DNA of 64,000 nt from Candidatus Hydrogenedens sp. (lineage in GTDB: Bacteria > Hydrogenedentota > Hydrogenedentia > Hydrogenedentales > JAEUWI01), in NCBI GenBank assembly GCA_016125095.1, contig WGMK01000002.1, positions 1-64,000 on the forward strand, written 5' to 3'. The notes below the pieces were generated by a model that was not told the DNA's origin, made no database searches, and saw only the letters and a program-made list of their open reading frames with translations. Each line of letters opens with the position of its first letter. Within the stretch, counting starts at the first letter, position 1. Positions 8,328-16,801 of this stretch are shown here, one piece after another. Made by a program: the position numbers and the translations under genes.

Positions 8328-11300
8328 ATGGCTATCGTCCGTTCTGGAGCTATCTTGGTACTGTTCCTTCTCGCGCCGCTCGCGGCACACGCCGCGGACG
8401 GCGATTTCGTCTGGGCTGGAAGCATGGGGGGACCGAACACCAACGAGGTCTTTGACATAGCGGTGGACGGTGACGGCAACGTCTACACGACCGGATTTTT
8501 CGCCGGCACAGCAGATTTTGATCCCGGCGCGGGAGTCACCAATCTCACCGCCGCAGGGGGGTACGATTTCTTCGTGCAGAAGTCGGACTCGGCCGGCAAT
8601 CTCGCGTGGGCGGCGCGGGTGGGCGGGACGGACTTCGAAGAAGGTTGGGGCATTACTGTGGACAGTACGGGCGACGTCTACATCACTGGTTATTTCTCCG
8701 GCACTGTTGACTTCGACCCCGGCGTTGGTAATTTCAACCTGACTGGCACAGCGGCGGGCGATATCTTTGTGCAGAAGCTGGACACCAGCGGTAACCTCGT
8801 CTGGGCGCGGGGCATGGGCGGGACGAGCCTCGACCGAGGTATCAGTATCGTGGTGGACGGCGCGGGCAACGTGTACACCACGGGATATTTCAGCGGCACG
8901 GTGGACTTCGACCCCGGCGCGGGCACGGTGAACCTCACCAGCGCGGGCAGTTACGACATCTTCGTTCAGAAGCTCGACGCCAGCGGTAACTTCGTCTGGG
9001 CCCGAGGGATGGGCGGGACGAGCCCTGATTTAGGTAACGGAATTGCAGTGGACGCTACCGGCAATGTTTACACTGTCGGGGAGTTCTGGGGCACTACAGA
9101 TTTTGATCCCGGTGCAAGTGTTGTCAACCTCACCAGCGGCGGCAGCATTGACATCTTTGTGTCGAAACTTGATGCCGACGGAGACTTCGCTTGGGCGCGA
9201 CACATGGGGGGGACCGGCGCCGAACGTGGCAATGGCGTCGTGTTGGACAGCGCGGGCAACGTGTATACCACGGGATATTTCAACGGCACGGTGGATTTCG
9301 ACCCTGGTGCGGGCACGGTGAACCTCACCAGCGCGGGGTCCAACGACATCTTCGTGCAGAAATTGGACGCCAGCGGTACTCTTGTCTGGGCGCGAGCCAT
9401 GGGCGGGACTAATAGTGAGGCAAGCAATGCCATCGCTTTGGACGGCGCGGGTAACGTCTACACCACGGGCGGTTTCAATGGCACGGCGGACTTCGACCCC
9501 GGCGCGGGAACCTTCAACCTCACCAGCGCGGGTGCAGGCGACATTTTCGTCCATAAATTAGATACAGGAGGCAACCTTGTCTGGACGCGTCGCCTTGGCG
9601 GGACGGGCGGTGATTACGGCAAGAGCATTGCGGTTGACCAAGCGGGCAACGCCCACACTACGGGTTCCTACCAAGACACTGTGGACTTCGATCCTGGCGC
9701 GGGTATCTTCAACCTTACCAGTAATGGCAATCGAAACATATTCGTGTTGAAACTCTCTGAAGCGGAACTGGTGCCCACGGTCAACCAGCAATCGGGCCAG
9801 CAGGACCCAACTACGCAGTTGCCGATCACGTTCGAGGTAACGTTCAATGAGCCGGTGGACGATTTTGATGCTTCGGATGTGACGTTCGGCGGCACAGCGA
9901 CGGGAGTGGTGTTCGACGTGACAGGCTCGGGCGCGGACTACGTGATCACGGTGACGGGCGTGGGCGGCGCGGGCACGGTCGTGCCGACGATCGCCGCCGG
10001 CGTATGCACGGCGGTTTCGGACGGGGCTCCCAATCAGGTATCCGTCAGCACAGACAACAGCGTGACTTATGTCGTCGAGGGCGGTGGCTTCACGACGGTG
10101 AGTAGCGGCAGCGGCAGCTATGACGGCGGCAATGGCGTTGCGCAGGACAGCGGCGGCAATTTCTATGTGACTGGCTTCTTCCGCGGTTCTATGGACTTCG
10201 ATCCAAGCCCGAGTACGCTCACACGCTCCTCGAATGGCGAAGACGATGTATTCATCGTGAAGTATGACGCGAATCTGAACTTGATCTGGGCGCGCACGTT
10301 TGGGTCAGGGTCGAGCGACAGCGGAAGCGACGTCGTCGTGGATTCGGCGGGGAACGTCTACCTGGCAGGCTTCTTCTCGGGCACGACGGATTTCGATCCC
10401 GGAGCGGGCACCGTCTCGCGCGGAACGAACGGTTCGTACGACGTATTCGTGATGAAGCTGGACACAAACGGGAATTTCGTCTGGGTGCAGACGGCCGGAA
10501 GCACCTTGGACGACTACGGTGTTGGCATTGCCCTGGATCCCTCTGGAAACGTGTGGTCGTGCGGTTATTTCCGGAACTCGATAGATATGGATCCTGGCGC
10601 GGGCACCGTGACATTGTCGTCGTCGGGGGTGTTCGACCCCTACCTGTGGGCATTGGACGCGAACGGCGGTCTCGTCTACGCCGGGTCGGTGGGAGGCTCG
10701 GGGTACGACACTGCGGCGAAGGTCCATTGCGACGCGAGCGGCAACGTCTACTTGTGCGGCTACTTTGTGGGTACTGCGGACCTCAATCCAAGTGCTGGCA
10801 CGGCGAACTTCAACAGCGCAGGCGGCAACGACGCCTACGTGCTCAAACTGGATTCATCACGTACGTTCGCTTGGGCTGTTCGCACCGGTGCTGCCGGGAA
10901 CGACACCGCCGCGGATGTCAAGACGGGCCCCGGCGGACTGGTGCATGTGACGGGCAGTTTCAGCGGGACGGTGGACTTCGACCCCGGCGCCGGAACGTTC
11001 GATCAATCGAGCGCGGGCAGCGAGGACGGCTTCGTGCAAACGCTTGACGCCAATGGGGCGTTTGTCACCGCATTGAGGTTCGGCGGCACGAACATCGAGT
11101 TCCCTACTTCGTTGATGTTAGACGCAGCGGGCAATCGGTATGTCGCGGGTTACTTCGACGGGTCCACCGATCTCGACCCCGGTCCGGGCGTGCAAAGCCG
11201 CTCCTCCAACGGCACTCAAGACATCTTTGTGGCCAAGCTTGACGCGTCCGGCGCGTTCGTGTGGGGCTACACTTATGGCGGCGCCAGCGAAGACCGCGCC

Positions 11301-12443
11301 AACGATGTGTTGGTCGCGACCTCGGGCAACACCTATCACACCGGCTGGTTCCAAGGCACGGTCGATTTCGATCCTAGTGCGGGAACAGACGCGCGTTCGT
11401 CGAACGGGTTGTATGATTACTACTTTGCCCGGATCGACTCCAGCCAGCCAGATGCGATCAGCATCGTACCGGGCACGGTGGGGCCGACGAATGGGGACAG
11501 CGTGTCGTTCACGGTGGCCTTCGACGAGGACGTACAGAACTTTAGCGACGCGGCAGACCTTGTAGTTTCGCATACAGGGACATCGAGCAGCGGCGCCACC
11601 ATCACCGGCGGGCCCTCGGTGTACTCGGTCGACCTCACCGGCATCAGCGGCAACGGGAGCTTCACGCTGGCGGTCAACACATCAAGCGATGTGCAAGACC
11701 TCGCGAGCAATGCGCTGGCCTCCAGCGTGACAAGCGCGGCGGTCTCCATCGACAACATGCCGCCGGGGGTCGACATCGGCGCGCCCACGGGCTCCCCGGT
11801 GAACAGCGGCGGCACGGCCACCTTCCCGATCACGGTGACGGGTTCGGACAGCGTCAGCCTGGTCAGCGGCAACGTGACGATCAACCACAGCGGCACGGCG
11901 GGTGGCAGCGTGTCCGTCCTCGACGGCGCGACGACGAGCCCTGCGGTCGAGGTGACCGGTGTGACGGGCGACGGCAGCTACACCATCGGCATCGCGGCGG
12001 GCATCGCTTCCGACGTGGCCGGCAACAACTCGCCCGCGTCAGGCCCGAGCGCTGCGGTGACCGTGGACAACACCGACCCCGTGTTCTCGAACGTGGTGGC
12101 CACGCCCGCCGAGGCTAGTGACGGTGATACGGTGACCATCACCTTCGATTCCAGCGAGACCCTTCCGGTGGACCCGGACGTCACCGTCAACGGCAACCCG
12201 GCGTCGCCCGGCGCGAAGGCCGCGCTCACCTACGCGTACACCGTGTTGCCCACGGATCCGCTTGGCCCCGCAATGATCGAGATCAGCGGCATGGACAGCG
12301 CGGGCAACGCCGCCCTGCTGAGCAACAACACCGCCTTGACCATCGTGCCGGCCGCGCCCGAGCTGCCCGTGGCGGCATGGCCGCTGGGCTTGGCCCTGGC
12401 CGCCGCGGGTGGCCTCGCGCTGCGACGGAAAATCCGCAAGTAG
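8328..12443 (+). CDS. Giant secreted SBBP-repeat double beta-propeller / Ig-like surface protein
   Basis: 1371 residues. GTAGGAG precedes the ATG; the signal peptide (MAIVRSGAILVLFLLAPLAAHAA) begins with nearly the same residues as the upstream gene. Residues about 25-470 contain roughly eight SBBP repeats (VDGAGNVYTTGYFSGTVDFDPGAG). An Ig-like module follows at about 480-580, then a second set of about eight repeats (about 585-1035), then three Ig-like modules nearly identical to those of the preceding protein. The tail is LPVAAWPLG plus a hydrophobic helix plus RRKIRK. Likely an exported, envelope-anchored adhesin or binding protein. A hairpin terminator lies 27 bases after the stop. Confidence 0.9.
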   Translation: MAIVRSGAILVLFLLAPLAAHAADGDFVWAGSMGGPNTNEVFDIAVDGDGNVYTTGFFAGTADFDPGAGVTNLTAAGGYDFFVQKSDSAGNLAWAARVGGTDFEEGWGITVDSTGDVYITGYFSGTVDFDPGVGNFNLTGTAAGDIFVQKLDTSGNLVWARGMGGTSLDRGISIVVDGAGNVYTTGYFSGTVDFDPGAGTVNLTSAGSYDIFVQKLDASGNFVWARGMGGTSPDLGNGIAVDATGNVYTVGEFWGTTDFDPGASVVNLTSGGSIDIFVSKLDADGDFAWARHMGGTGAERGNGVVLDSAGNVYTTGYFNGTVDFDPGAGTVNLTSAGSNDIFVQKLDASGTLVWARAMGGTNSEASNAIALDGAGNVYTTGGFNGTADFDPGAGTFNLTSAGAGDIFVHKLDTGGNLVWTRRLGGTGGDYGKSIAVDQAGNAHTTGSYQDTVDFDPGAGIFNLTSNGNRNIFVLKLSEAELVPTVNQQSGQQDPTTQLPITFEVTFNEPVDDFDASDVTFGGTATGVVFDVTGSGADYVITVTGVGGAGTVVPTIAAGVCTAVSDGAPNQVSVSTDNSVTYVVEGGGFTTVSSGSGSYDGGNGVAQDSGGNFYVTGFFRGSMDFDPSPSTLTRSSNGEDDVFIVKYDANLNLIWARTFGSGSSDSGSDVVVDSAGNVYLAGFFSGTTDFDPGAGTVSRGTNGSYDVFVMKLDTNGNFVWVQTAGSTLDDYGVGIALDPSGNVWSCGYFRNSIDMDPGAGTVTLSSSGVFDPYLWALDANGGLVYAGSVGGSGYDTAAKVHCDASGNVYLCGYFVGTADLNPSAGTANFNSAGGNDAYVLKLDSSRTFAWAVRTGAAGNDTAADVKTGPGGLVHVTGSFSGTVDFDPGAGTFDQSSAGSEDGFVQTLDANGAFVTALRFGGTNIEFPTSLMLDAAGNRYVAGYFDGSTDLDPGPGVQSRSSNGTQDIFVAKLDASGAFVWGYTYGGASEDRANDVLVATSGNTYHTGWFQGTVDFDPSAGTDARSSNGLYDYYFARIDSSQPDAISIVPGTVGPTNGDSVSFTVAFDEDVQNFSDAADLVVSHTGTSSSGATITGGPSVYSVDLTGISGNGSFTLAVNTSSDVQDLASNALASSVTSAAVSIDNMPPGVDIGAPTGSPVNSGGTATFPITVTGSDSVSLVSGNVTINHSGTAGGSVSVLDGATTSPAVEVTGVTGDGSYTIGIAAGIASDVAGNNSPASGPSAAVTVDNTDPVFSNVVATPAEASDGDTVTITFDSSETLPVDPDVTVNGNPASPGAKAALTYAYTVLPTDPLGPAMIEISGMDSAGNAALLSNNTALTIVPAAPELPVAAWPLGLALAAAGGLALRRKIRK

Positions 12444-12469
12444 CATCAATACGCTCACGGCACCCTATC

Positions 12470-12503
12470 GCCCCGGCGTTGCAGGCGCAACGCCGGGGCT
12501 TTG
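12470..12503 (+). terminator. Hairpin terminator of the surface-protein transcript
   Basis: A 12-base-pair perfect stem (left arm 12470-12481, loop CAGGCG, right arm 12488-12499) followed by a short TTT. It lies 27 bases downstream of the 8328-12443 gene. Confidence 0.7.
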
Positions 12504-13075
12504 ATGTCTGTGCGACGGTCTCAATTCCGGTGCGAGCCCGGGTCGGAGGCCGAGGCTGATCCGTAGTCACTTCTGCTCACGCGATCTCGCGCTGGCGGTG
12601 TTACCTCTGGATGGGTGGGCGTGGTGGGCCGGGTGGGCGGCGTCGGTTCGCGTTACTCCTGATGGCAGGGGGTTCGACACTCTCTCCGCCGAGCGCCATT
12701 TCCGGCAGAACGACGTTCCGGTTTGAGGGCCCGTTCCAGCAGATGCGCGTGGCGCGACGGATTCGATGTCCCTGGATGTGACCGTTTCGGCGGCGATACG
12801 CGGCCGACCACCAAGAAAACGCACGGAGCGGCGGCCCCGGGAAACCGGGGCCGCCGCTCGTTGTCTGTCCGCCGGTTTGCCTTGCCCGCGTCTCAGTCGA
12901 AGGACTGTTGCGCCGCCGCGGTGATCGCGTTGATATGCAGGGCCTTGTGGTCGGAGATGGACACCGCCCAACCTGCTGCGTAGCATCGAGCTCGAGCTCG
13001 CAAAGCCCGCCAACGCGAAGGCTACCGCCGGCCGCCCGCAAGCGCTGAGGCGACCGGGCTCCTCAAGGGGTCCGG
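12504..13075. other. Gap between surface genes and integrase: tRNA-like tail and large hairpin
   Basis: No convincing gene. Two things stand out. At 12667-12693 the plus strand reads GGGGGTTCGACA then CTCTCTCCGCC, which resembles the 3' end of a tRNA-Ser (T-arm plus acceptor) without the rest of a tRNA; it could be an attachment-site remnant. At 12826-12859 is a 15-base-pair perfect stem with a GAAA loop. Read on the minus strand it is followed by GTTTTC and may end integrase transcription. A short minus-strand frame ending at 12893 (SISDHKALHINAITAAAQQSFD) looks protein-like but has no visible start. Confidence 0.4.
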
Positions 13076-14266
13076 CTACCCCTCCGCGCCGGTCTTGGCC
13101 ATCTGCGAGGCCGCCTGCTCGGAGGCGCGCAGGAGGGTGGCGCGCTCGTGGTGGGCGTAGCGGGTCGTGGTGCGCGTGGTGCTGTGGCCGAGCAGCTTGG
13201 ACACGTCGTAGAGCGTCGCCCCGGCGTTGATGGCCAGCGACGCGAAGCTGTGCCGCAGGGTGTGGATGCACGCTCCCGTGATCTCCGCCCGCCTGCAGGC
13301 CTCGTCGAAGACCTTCGTCGGGTTGTTCAGCGGCTGCCCCGCGACGCGTCCGGGGAACACGAAGGGGTGTTCGCCCTCGCGCGCTTCCCAGCGCTGTTGG
13401 AGCAGTTCGCGCGCCGGGGTGTTGAGGACCACCGTCCGCGGCTTGCCGCTCTTGGTCTGCGCGAGGTAGACGGTGCCCTCGGCGAGGTTGGCGCGCCGCC
13501 ACTCCAGCCGCAGCGCCTCGTTCTTGCGCAGTCCGGTGAAGACGAGGAACTTCAGGGCGTCCGCCGCCGACCGGCTGGGCGATGCGTCAAGCGCCTCGAG
13601 CAGACTGCCGATCTCCTCCCGCGACAGGAACCGCTCGCGCGGCGCGTTCTCCGGCACCTTCTTCACCCGGTGGGCCGGGTTCTTGTCGTAGACCTGCCAC
13701 TCGTTGGCCAGCGAGTACATGCGCCCCATGAGGCCCAGGAAGCGGTTGGCGGTGCTGTTTGAGGTCCGTTCGCGTATTTCCGCGTGCATGCGCTGGATGT
13801 CCCTCGGCGTGATGGCGTCCAGCGTCAGCTTGCCGAAGCGCGGCGCGAGCACCTGGTTGATCCGGCTCTCGTCGTCGCGCCAGGACTTCTTGTGCTGTTT
13901 GGCCCATGCGAGGTAGTCCACGGCGTAGGCCACGAAGGTGGGGATGCCGAGGCGCTCTTCCCGCTCCGCCGCCGGGTCCGCGTCGCGGGCCAGGGCGGCC
14001 TTGGCCTCGTGGCACCGCTGCCGGGCGTCCTTGAGCGATACGCTCGGGAACTCGCCGATGCGCAGCGCACGCTTGCGTCCCCGGATGCGGTAGCGGAAGT
14101 AGAAGAAGCGCCGGCCGGTCTTGCTCGCCAGCAGGCGCAGGCCGACGACTTCGGCGTCGCTGTACTCCATCTCGCGCGAGGGGGAATCCGGGTCGTGGGC
14201 GGGCAGGGCCTCCAGCAGCGCGTGCGTGAAGCGGAAGCGCCGTGCGTTCGTGTTCGTTCTCTTCAT
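13076..14266 (-). CDS. Tyrosine recombinase / phage-type integrase
   Basis: 396 residues from the ATG at 14266, which has AAAGGAGAC nine bases upstream; a longer frame upstream has no such site. It has an N-terminal DUF4102-like arm-binding region (about 10-100), a core-binding SAM-like domain (about 108-195) and a catalytic domain with the full set R247 (TGLR), K273, H335-x-x-R338, H361 (LLGHS) and Y370 (TRYAH). It is therefore expected to be active in site-specific integration and excision of a mobile element. The gene points toward the tRNA-Ser-like tail at 12667. The cargo to its right is the minus-strand cassette at 14741-16769. Confidence 0.95.
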   Translation of the reverse strand: MKRTNTNARRFRFTHALLEALPAHDPDSPSREMEYSDAEVVGLRLLASKTGRRFFYFRYRIRGRKRALRIGEFPSVSLKDARQRCHEAKAALARDADPAAEREERLGIPTFVAYAVDYLAWAKQHKKSWRDDESRINQVLAPRFGKLTLDAITPRDIQRMHAEIRERTSNSTANRFLGLMGRMYSLANEWQVYDKNPAHRVKKVPENAPRERFLSREEIGSLLEALDASPSRSAADALKFLVFTGLRKNEALRLEWRRANLAEGTVYLAQTKSGKPRTVVLNTPARELLQQRWEAREGEHPFVFPGRVAGQPLNNPTKVFDEACRRAEITGACIHTLRHSFASLAINAGATLYDVSKLLGHSTTRTTTRYAHHERATLLRASEQAASQMAKTGAEG

Positions 14267-14740
14267 GGGTCGGGTCTCCTTTCTGTCGTGGGTGTGGTGT
14301 CGGGGAAGCGGGGCGGATGCGGTTGCGGCGCGCCGCGGCGGGCGTGCCTTTGGGGCTGTCAGACGCACCCGCCTCAATCATCTGTTGTTGTCCAAGGGCA
14401 GGGGGTCGCGGGGCGCGCGGGTCCGGTCCCGGTCCGGTCCCGCCGGCTCGCCGGGGTGCTTGTCGCGCCTGGATTCCCGGCGGCCGGGCGGCGCCGGGAC
14501 AAGACGCTCTGCCCCGGCGCGGCCAAGCCATGGGGGATGTGAGACTGGTCTCGCGGCGATGCGCCCGATGGCGCGCCGCCGGGTGCATCAACTAGCACGC
14601 GCTGGCGGAAACGCCCCCGTGCTGGAAGACGCCGCCAACCCGCCGGGCCTCAGCGAGACCCGGCGGGCACGGCGAACGCTTCGTCCTACGCGGATGCCGA
14701 GGCCGGTTTTTGGCCCCCATCCCCGAGTTGGCAACAGGGC
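14267..14740. other. GC-rich gap upstream of the integrase, no gene seen
   Basis: 474 bases of very GC-rich sequence without a supported gene on either strand. It contains a 9-base-pair inverted repeat (CCCGCCGGG at 14639-14647 with its partner at 14659-14667) downstream of the minus-strand cassette, possibly its transcript end. It also contains the arms GAGAC/GTCTC at 14541-14552. The integrase promoter must lie here but no good -35/-10 pair stands out. Confidence 0.4.
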
Positions 14741-15040
14741 TCAGTCTTCCAGCGTCGCCGCCAAAGCGGCAGCCAGCTCCGCCCGATCCACCGGCTCGCC
14801 GTCGAGCAGGGCTGGGTGACGTTCTTCGGCGCAGCGGCGCAGCAGGTCCAGGGCGATTGGATAGTCGGTGTCGTGGCACAATTCCACCAGACCGGCGATG
14901 CTGGTCGGCACATCGGGCTCGCGGTCGAAGCACAGCACCGCGTCCGTCTCGTAGTCGTCCATCAGCAGGAAGCCGAAGGCACGCTTACCGTCCTTGAAGT
15001 AGCGCGCTTCGATGCGGTCGATGATGAGGGTGTTCGTCAT
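14741..15040 (-). CDS. Small protein of unknown function, mobile-element cassette
   Basis: 99 residues from the ATG at 15040, which overlaps the stop of the preceding gene by four bases (ATGA). The sequence is acidic and soluble (MTNTLIIDRIEARYFKDGKR...), with no membrane segment or known motif. The second half (VELCHDTDYPIALDLLRRCAEE) looks helical. It is the last gene of a tightly overlapping minus-strand cassette (16396 to 14741) next to the integrase, so it is probably accessory cargo. Not recognised as any named family. Confidence 0.65.
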   Translation of the reverse strand: MTNTLIIDRIEARYFKDGKRAFGFLLMDDYETDAVLCFDREPDVPTSIAGLVELCHDTDYPIALDLLRRCAEERHPALLDGEPVDRAELAAALAATLED

Positions 15041-15561
15041 GGCTTCGTCTCCGCGACGAAGTCCTGCACGACTCCCTCGTGATCGCAGGCATCGCAGCGG
15101 CAGGGAGAATCCGTGTCCCACTGCTGGCCTTCGTCGCCGCCGGTGATTGTGCCGTCTTGGTAAACGGTGAGGCACTGGTGCGTCTCGATGGCGAAGGCCT
15201 CGCGGTCTCCGCAGACGGGACAGACCAGGCGCAGCGTCTCCAGCGTGTTTGCAAACGGCTGCGGCGCAGCGGGACCGCCCGGTTTTCTCTCCGGGAAGTC
15301 CACGTGGTACTCGCGCTCCAGCACCATGGCATAGCGGTCGCGCAGGCTCTCCACGGCGAAGGCCTGTTCGGCGACGGTGATATCGAGATGCCCGCCATCC
15401 GCGAAGTGCAGCGTGATGCTGACGCCGGTGGACAGGTGGCAGAACGTCACGTCGCAGATGACTTTGTTCAGCAGGCTCTGCTGGAAGCGGTCGAGGGCGC
15501 GTTGTCCTTCCTTCGACCGCATGAAGCGGCCGACATCGGCGAAGTCGCTCGCATCACCCAT
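15037..15561 (-). CDS. Unknown protein with C-terminal zinc-ribbon-like cysteines
   Basis: 174 residues from the ATG at 15561 (GGAGGC upstream; starts within the last codons of the previous gene). The N-terminal half is plain alpha/beta (DFADVGRFMRSKEGQRALDRFQQ...). The C-terminal part carries two CxxC pairs, CPVCGD and CRCDACDHEG, about 50 residues apart, a likely zinc ribbon or zinc-binding fold. The stop overlaps the next gene (ATGA). Function unknown. A zinc ribbon in a mobile cassette may suggest nucleic-acid binding, but that is inference only. Confidence 0.65.
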   Translation of the reverse strand: MGDASDFADVGRFMRSKEGQRALDRFQQSLLNKVICDVTFCHLSTGVSITLHFADGGHLDITVAEQAFAVESLRDRYAMVLEREYHVDFPERKPGGPAAPQPFANTLETLRLVCPVCGDREAFAIETHQCLTVYQDGTITGGDEGQQWDTDSPCRCDACDHEGVVQDFVAETKP

Positions 15562-16078
15562 GGCCGCCTCCAATCTGGCGAACCACCTGGCCGTCCGCCG
15601 TGACGCGTTCGGTGAGGTAGTCGTGTTGACACCAGCCGAGGAACCGGTCAATGACCTGCTGGAGAGTCAGCGGCGTGTAGTCCAGCGTGAGGCACAGGCG
15701 CGGGTGCTTGGCGTCATGCTGCTGGAAGAAGCCGCCGGCGAATCCCACTTCGCCGTAGTGATCGAAGGTGAATTTCGCGCGCCAGCACATGATGTGCTCT
15801 GGACTCAGGTGCGGTTCCGTGCCCGTCGCCAGGCGGTGGAAGTGGCTGACGCGTTCGAGGATGGCGTCGGGGGCCATCGACCGTTGCGCCCAGCCGATGT
15901 ACACGCACGAGTTGCGCCCGAAGGCTTTGCTCTTCGTACCGGTGACGATTCTCCACGCGTGCGGATGTGCGTCCGCCCACGCGATGGCTTCGGCCAGCGC
16001 CGGGTCGTCGGTCCAGACATCGGGCCGCATGCTGGAACGGTAGACGGTTGTCGTGTTGTGGATAGTCTCTGTCTTCAT
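15554..16078 (-). CDS. Unknown protein, mobile-element cassette
   Basis: 174 residues (MKTETIHNTTTVYRSSMRPDVWTDDPALAEAIAWADAHPHAW...). The ATG at 16078 begins three bases after the stop of the previous gene and its own stop overlaps the next start by eight bases, so translation is coupled along the cassette. It has no signal peptide or membrane helix. A His-rich segment (FTFDHYGEVGFAGGFFQQHDAKHPR) and the final LQQVIDRFLGWCQHDYLTERV are distinctive but not recognised. Antisense frames in this stretch are shadows. Confidence 0.65.
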   Translation of the reverse strand: MKTETIHNTTTVYRSSMRPDVWTDDPALAEAIAWADAHPHAWRIVTGTKSKAFGRNSCVYIGWAQRSMAPDAILERVSHFHRLATGTEPHLSPEHIMCWRAKFTFDHYGEVGFAGGFFQQHDAKHPRLCLTLDYTPLTLQQVIDRFLGWCQHDYLTERVTADGQVVRQIGGGHG

Positions 16079-16081
16079 CGC

Positions 16082-16396
16082 TCAGTACTCCTCGGGCAGC
16101 AGCAGCGTCGTCGCATACCGCTCGCCCGTGTCGGGATTGATGACGCCGTCGGTGATGATCCACAGCTTGGTTTCGTCGGGAAGCAGATACGCGGACATTA
16201 GGCGCGTGCCGTCCTTCAAGGCGTCGGCGTTGGCCTGCTTGTCCTCGGCGCACAGCGCTTCGCCCCAGTCGCCCTTGGCGTGGCGTTGCAGGTAGTCGAT
16301 GGGCGCTTTGCCCACCTTCTCCAGCGCGGCGAGCGCGCCGGGGGTAGCGACCACGCGGCCTAGGCTGAAAGACACGGCCTTCGGTTTGTTGTTCAT
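16082..16396 (-). CDS. Conserved hypothetical protein of plasmid/integrative elements
   Basis: 104 residues from the ATG at 16396 (GAGGAACTTTCC upstream). The sequence (LGRVVATPGALAALEKVGKAP...RHAKGDWGE, then LMSAYLLPDETKLWIITD and TTLLLPEEY) belongs to a small protein type often seen, without known function, on plasmids and integrative elements. That recognition is from memory. First gene of the four-gene minus-strand cassette. A strong terminator lies only 44 bases upstream, so its promoter must overlap that hairpin or lie before it. Confidence 0.75.
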   Translation of the reverse strand: MNNKPKAVSFSLGRVVATPGALAALEKVGKAPIDYLQRHAKGDWGEALCAEDKQANADALKDGTRLMSAYLLPDETKLWIITDGVINPDTGERYATTLLLPEEY

Positions 16397-16440
16397 GGAA
16401 AGTTCCTCTTCAGAGTTGTGTTTTGGACGGGTAGAAACAG

Positions 16441-16476
16441 AAAAAGGCCGGAGCCCCCGCGAAGGGGGCTCCGGCC
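16441..16476 (-). terminator. Strong intrinsic terminator inside the cassette
   Basis: A 13-base-pair GC-rich perfect stem (16446-16458 with 16464-16476, loop GCGAA) followed on the minus strand by TTTTT at 16445-16441. It separates the 86-residue gene (ending at 16509) from the four-gene operon starting at 16396. A TATATATA stretch at about 16491-16498 could serve as a -10 box upstream, in which case the hairpin would lie in a leader. Confidence 0.8.
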
Positions 16477-16508
16477 AATCGAACGGTGAGGTATATATAA
16501 GGTGTAGG

Positions 16509-16769
16509 TCAGGGAACGCAGGGCGGGGAATTGCCGTCGCCGGGCGGTCCGAGGGGGTGGCGGTAGTACTTGCGGTGCAGCCACACCAGCCAGCCGAGCA
16601 CACCGGGTTCCGCCCGCAGGATGGCCGTCTTCCGGTCATAGACCACGAAGCCGCCGGTTGCGCTATCCTCTTCGACGCGGAACTCCGAGTTGCGGCAGAT
16701 GCCGAGCTGTTGCCCGAGTTCCACGTCCGTGCAGAGCAGGACGAAGTAGTCCCAATCAGACGCCGGCAT
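16509..16769 (-). CDS. Small protein of unknown function next to the breakpoint
   Basis: 86 residues (MPASDWDYFVLLCTDVELGQQLGICRN...). It has a beta-rich centre (FRVEEDSATGGFVVYDRKTAIL) and a C-terminal helix with GWLVWLHRKYYRHPL. No recognised family. The start overlaps the stop of a truncated upstream frame whose last residues are PLPQWLAEHPDAGV. A terminator follows. It is probably mobile-element cargo that was once expressed behind the lost upstream gene. Confidence 0.55.
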   Translation of the reverse strand: MPASDWDYFVLLCTDVELGQQLGICRNSEFRVEEDSATGGFVVYDRKTAILRAEPGVLGWLVWLHRKYYRHPLGPPGDGNSPPCVP

Positions 16770-16800
16770 CGGGATGCTCCGCGAGCCACTGCGGCAGCGG
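16756..16800 (-). pseudogene. 3' stub of a truncated gene at the breakpoint
   Basis: The last 14 codons (PLPQWLAEHPDAGV, stop at 16756-16758) look like a genuine protein end that overlaps the start of the 86-residue gene, as in the other coupled cassette genes. Upstream of about 16800 the frame runs antisense through hsdR sequence, so the rest of this gene is gone. Confidence 0.35.
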
Positions 16801-16801
16801 C

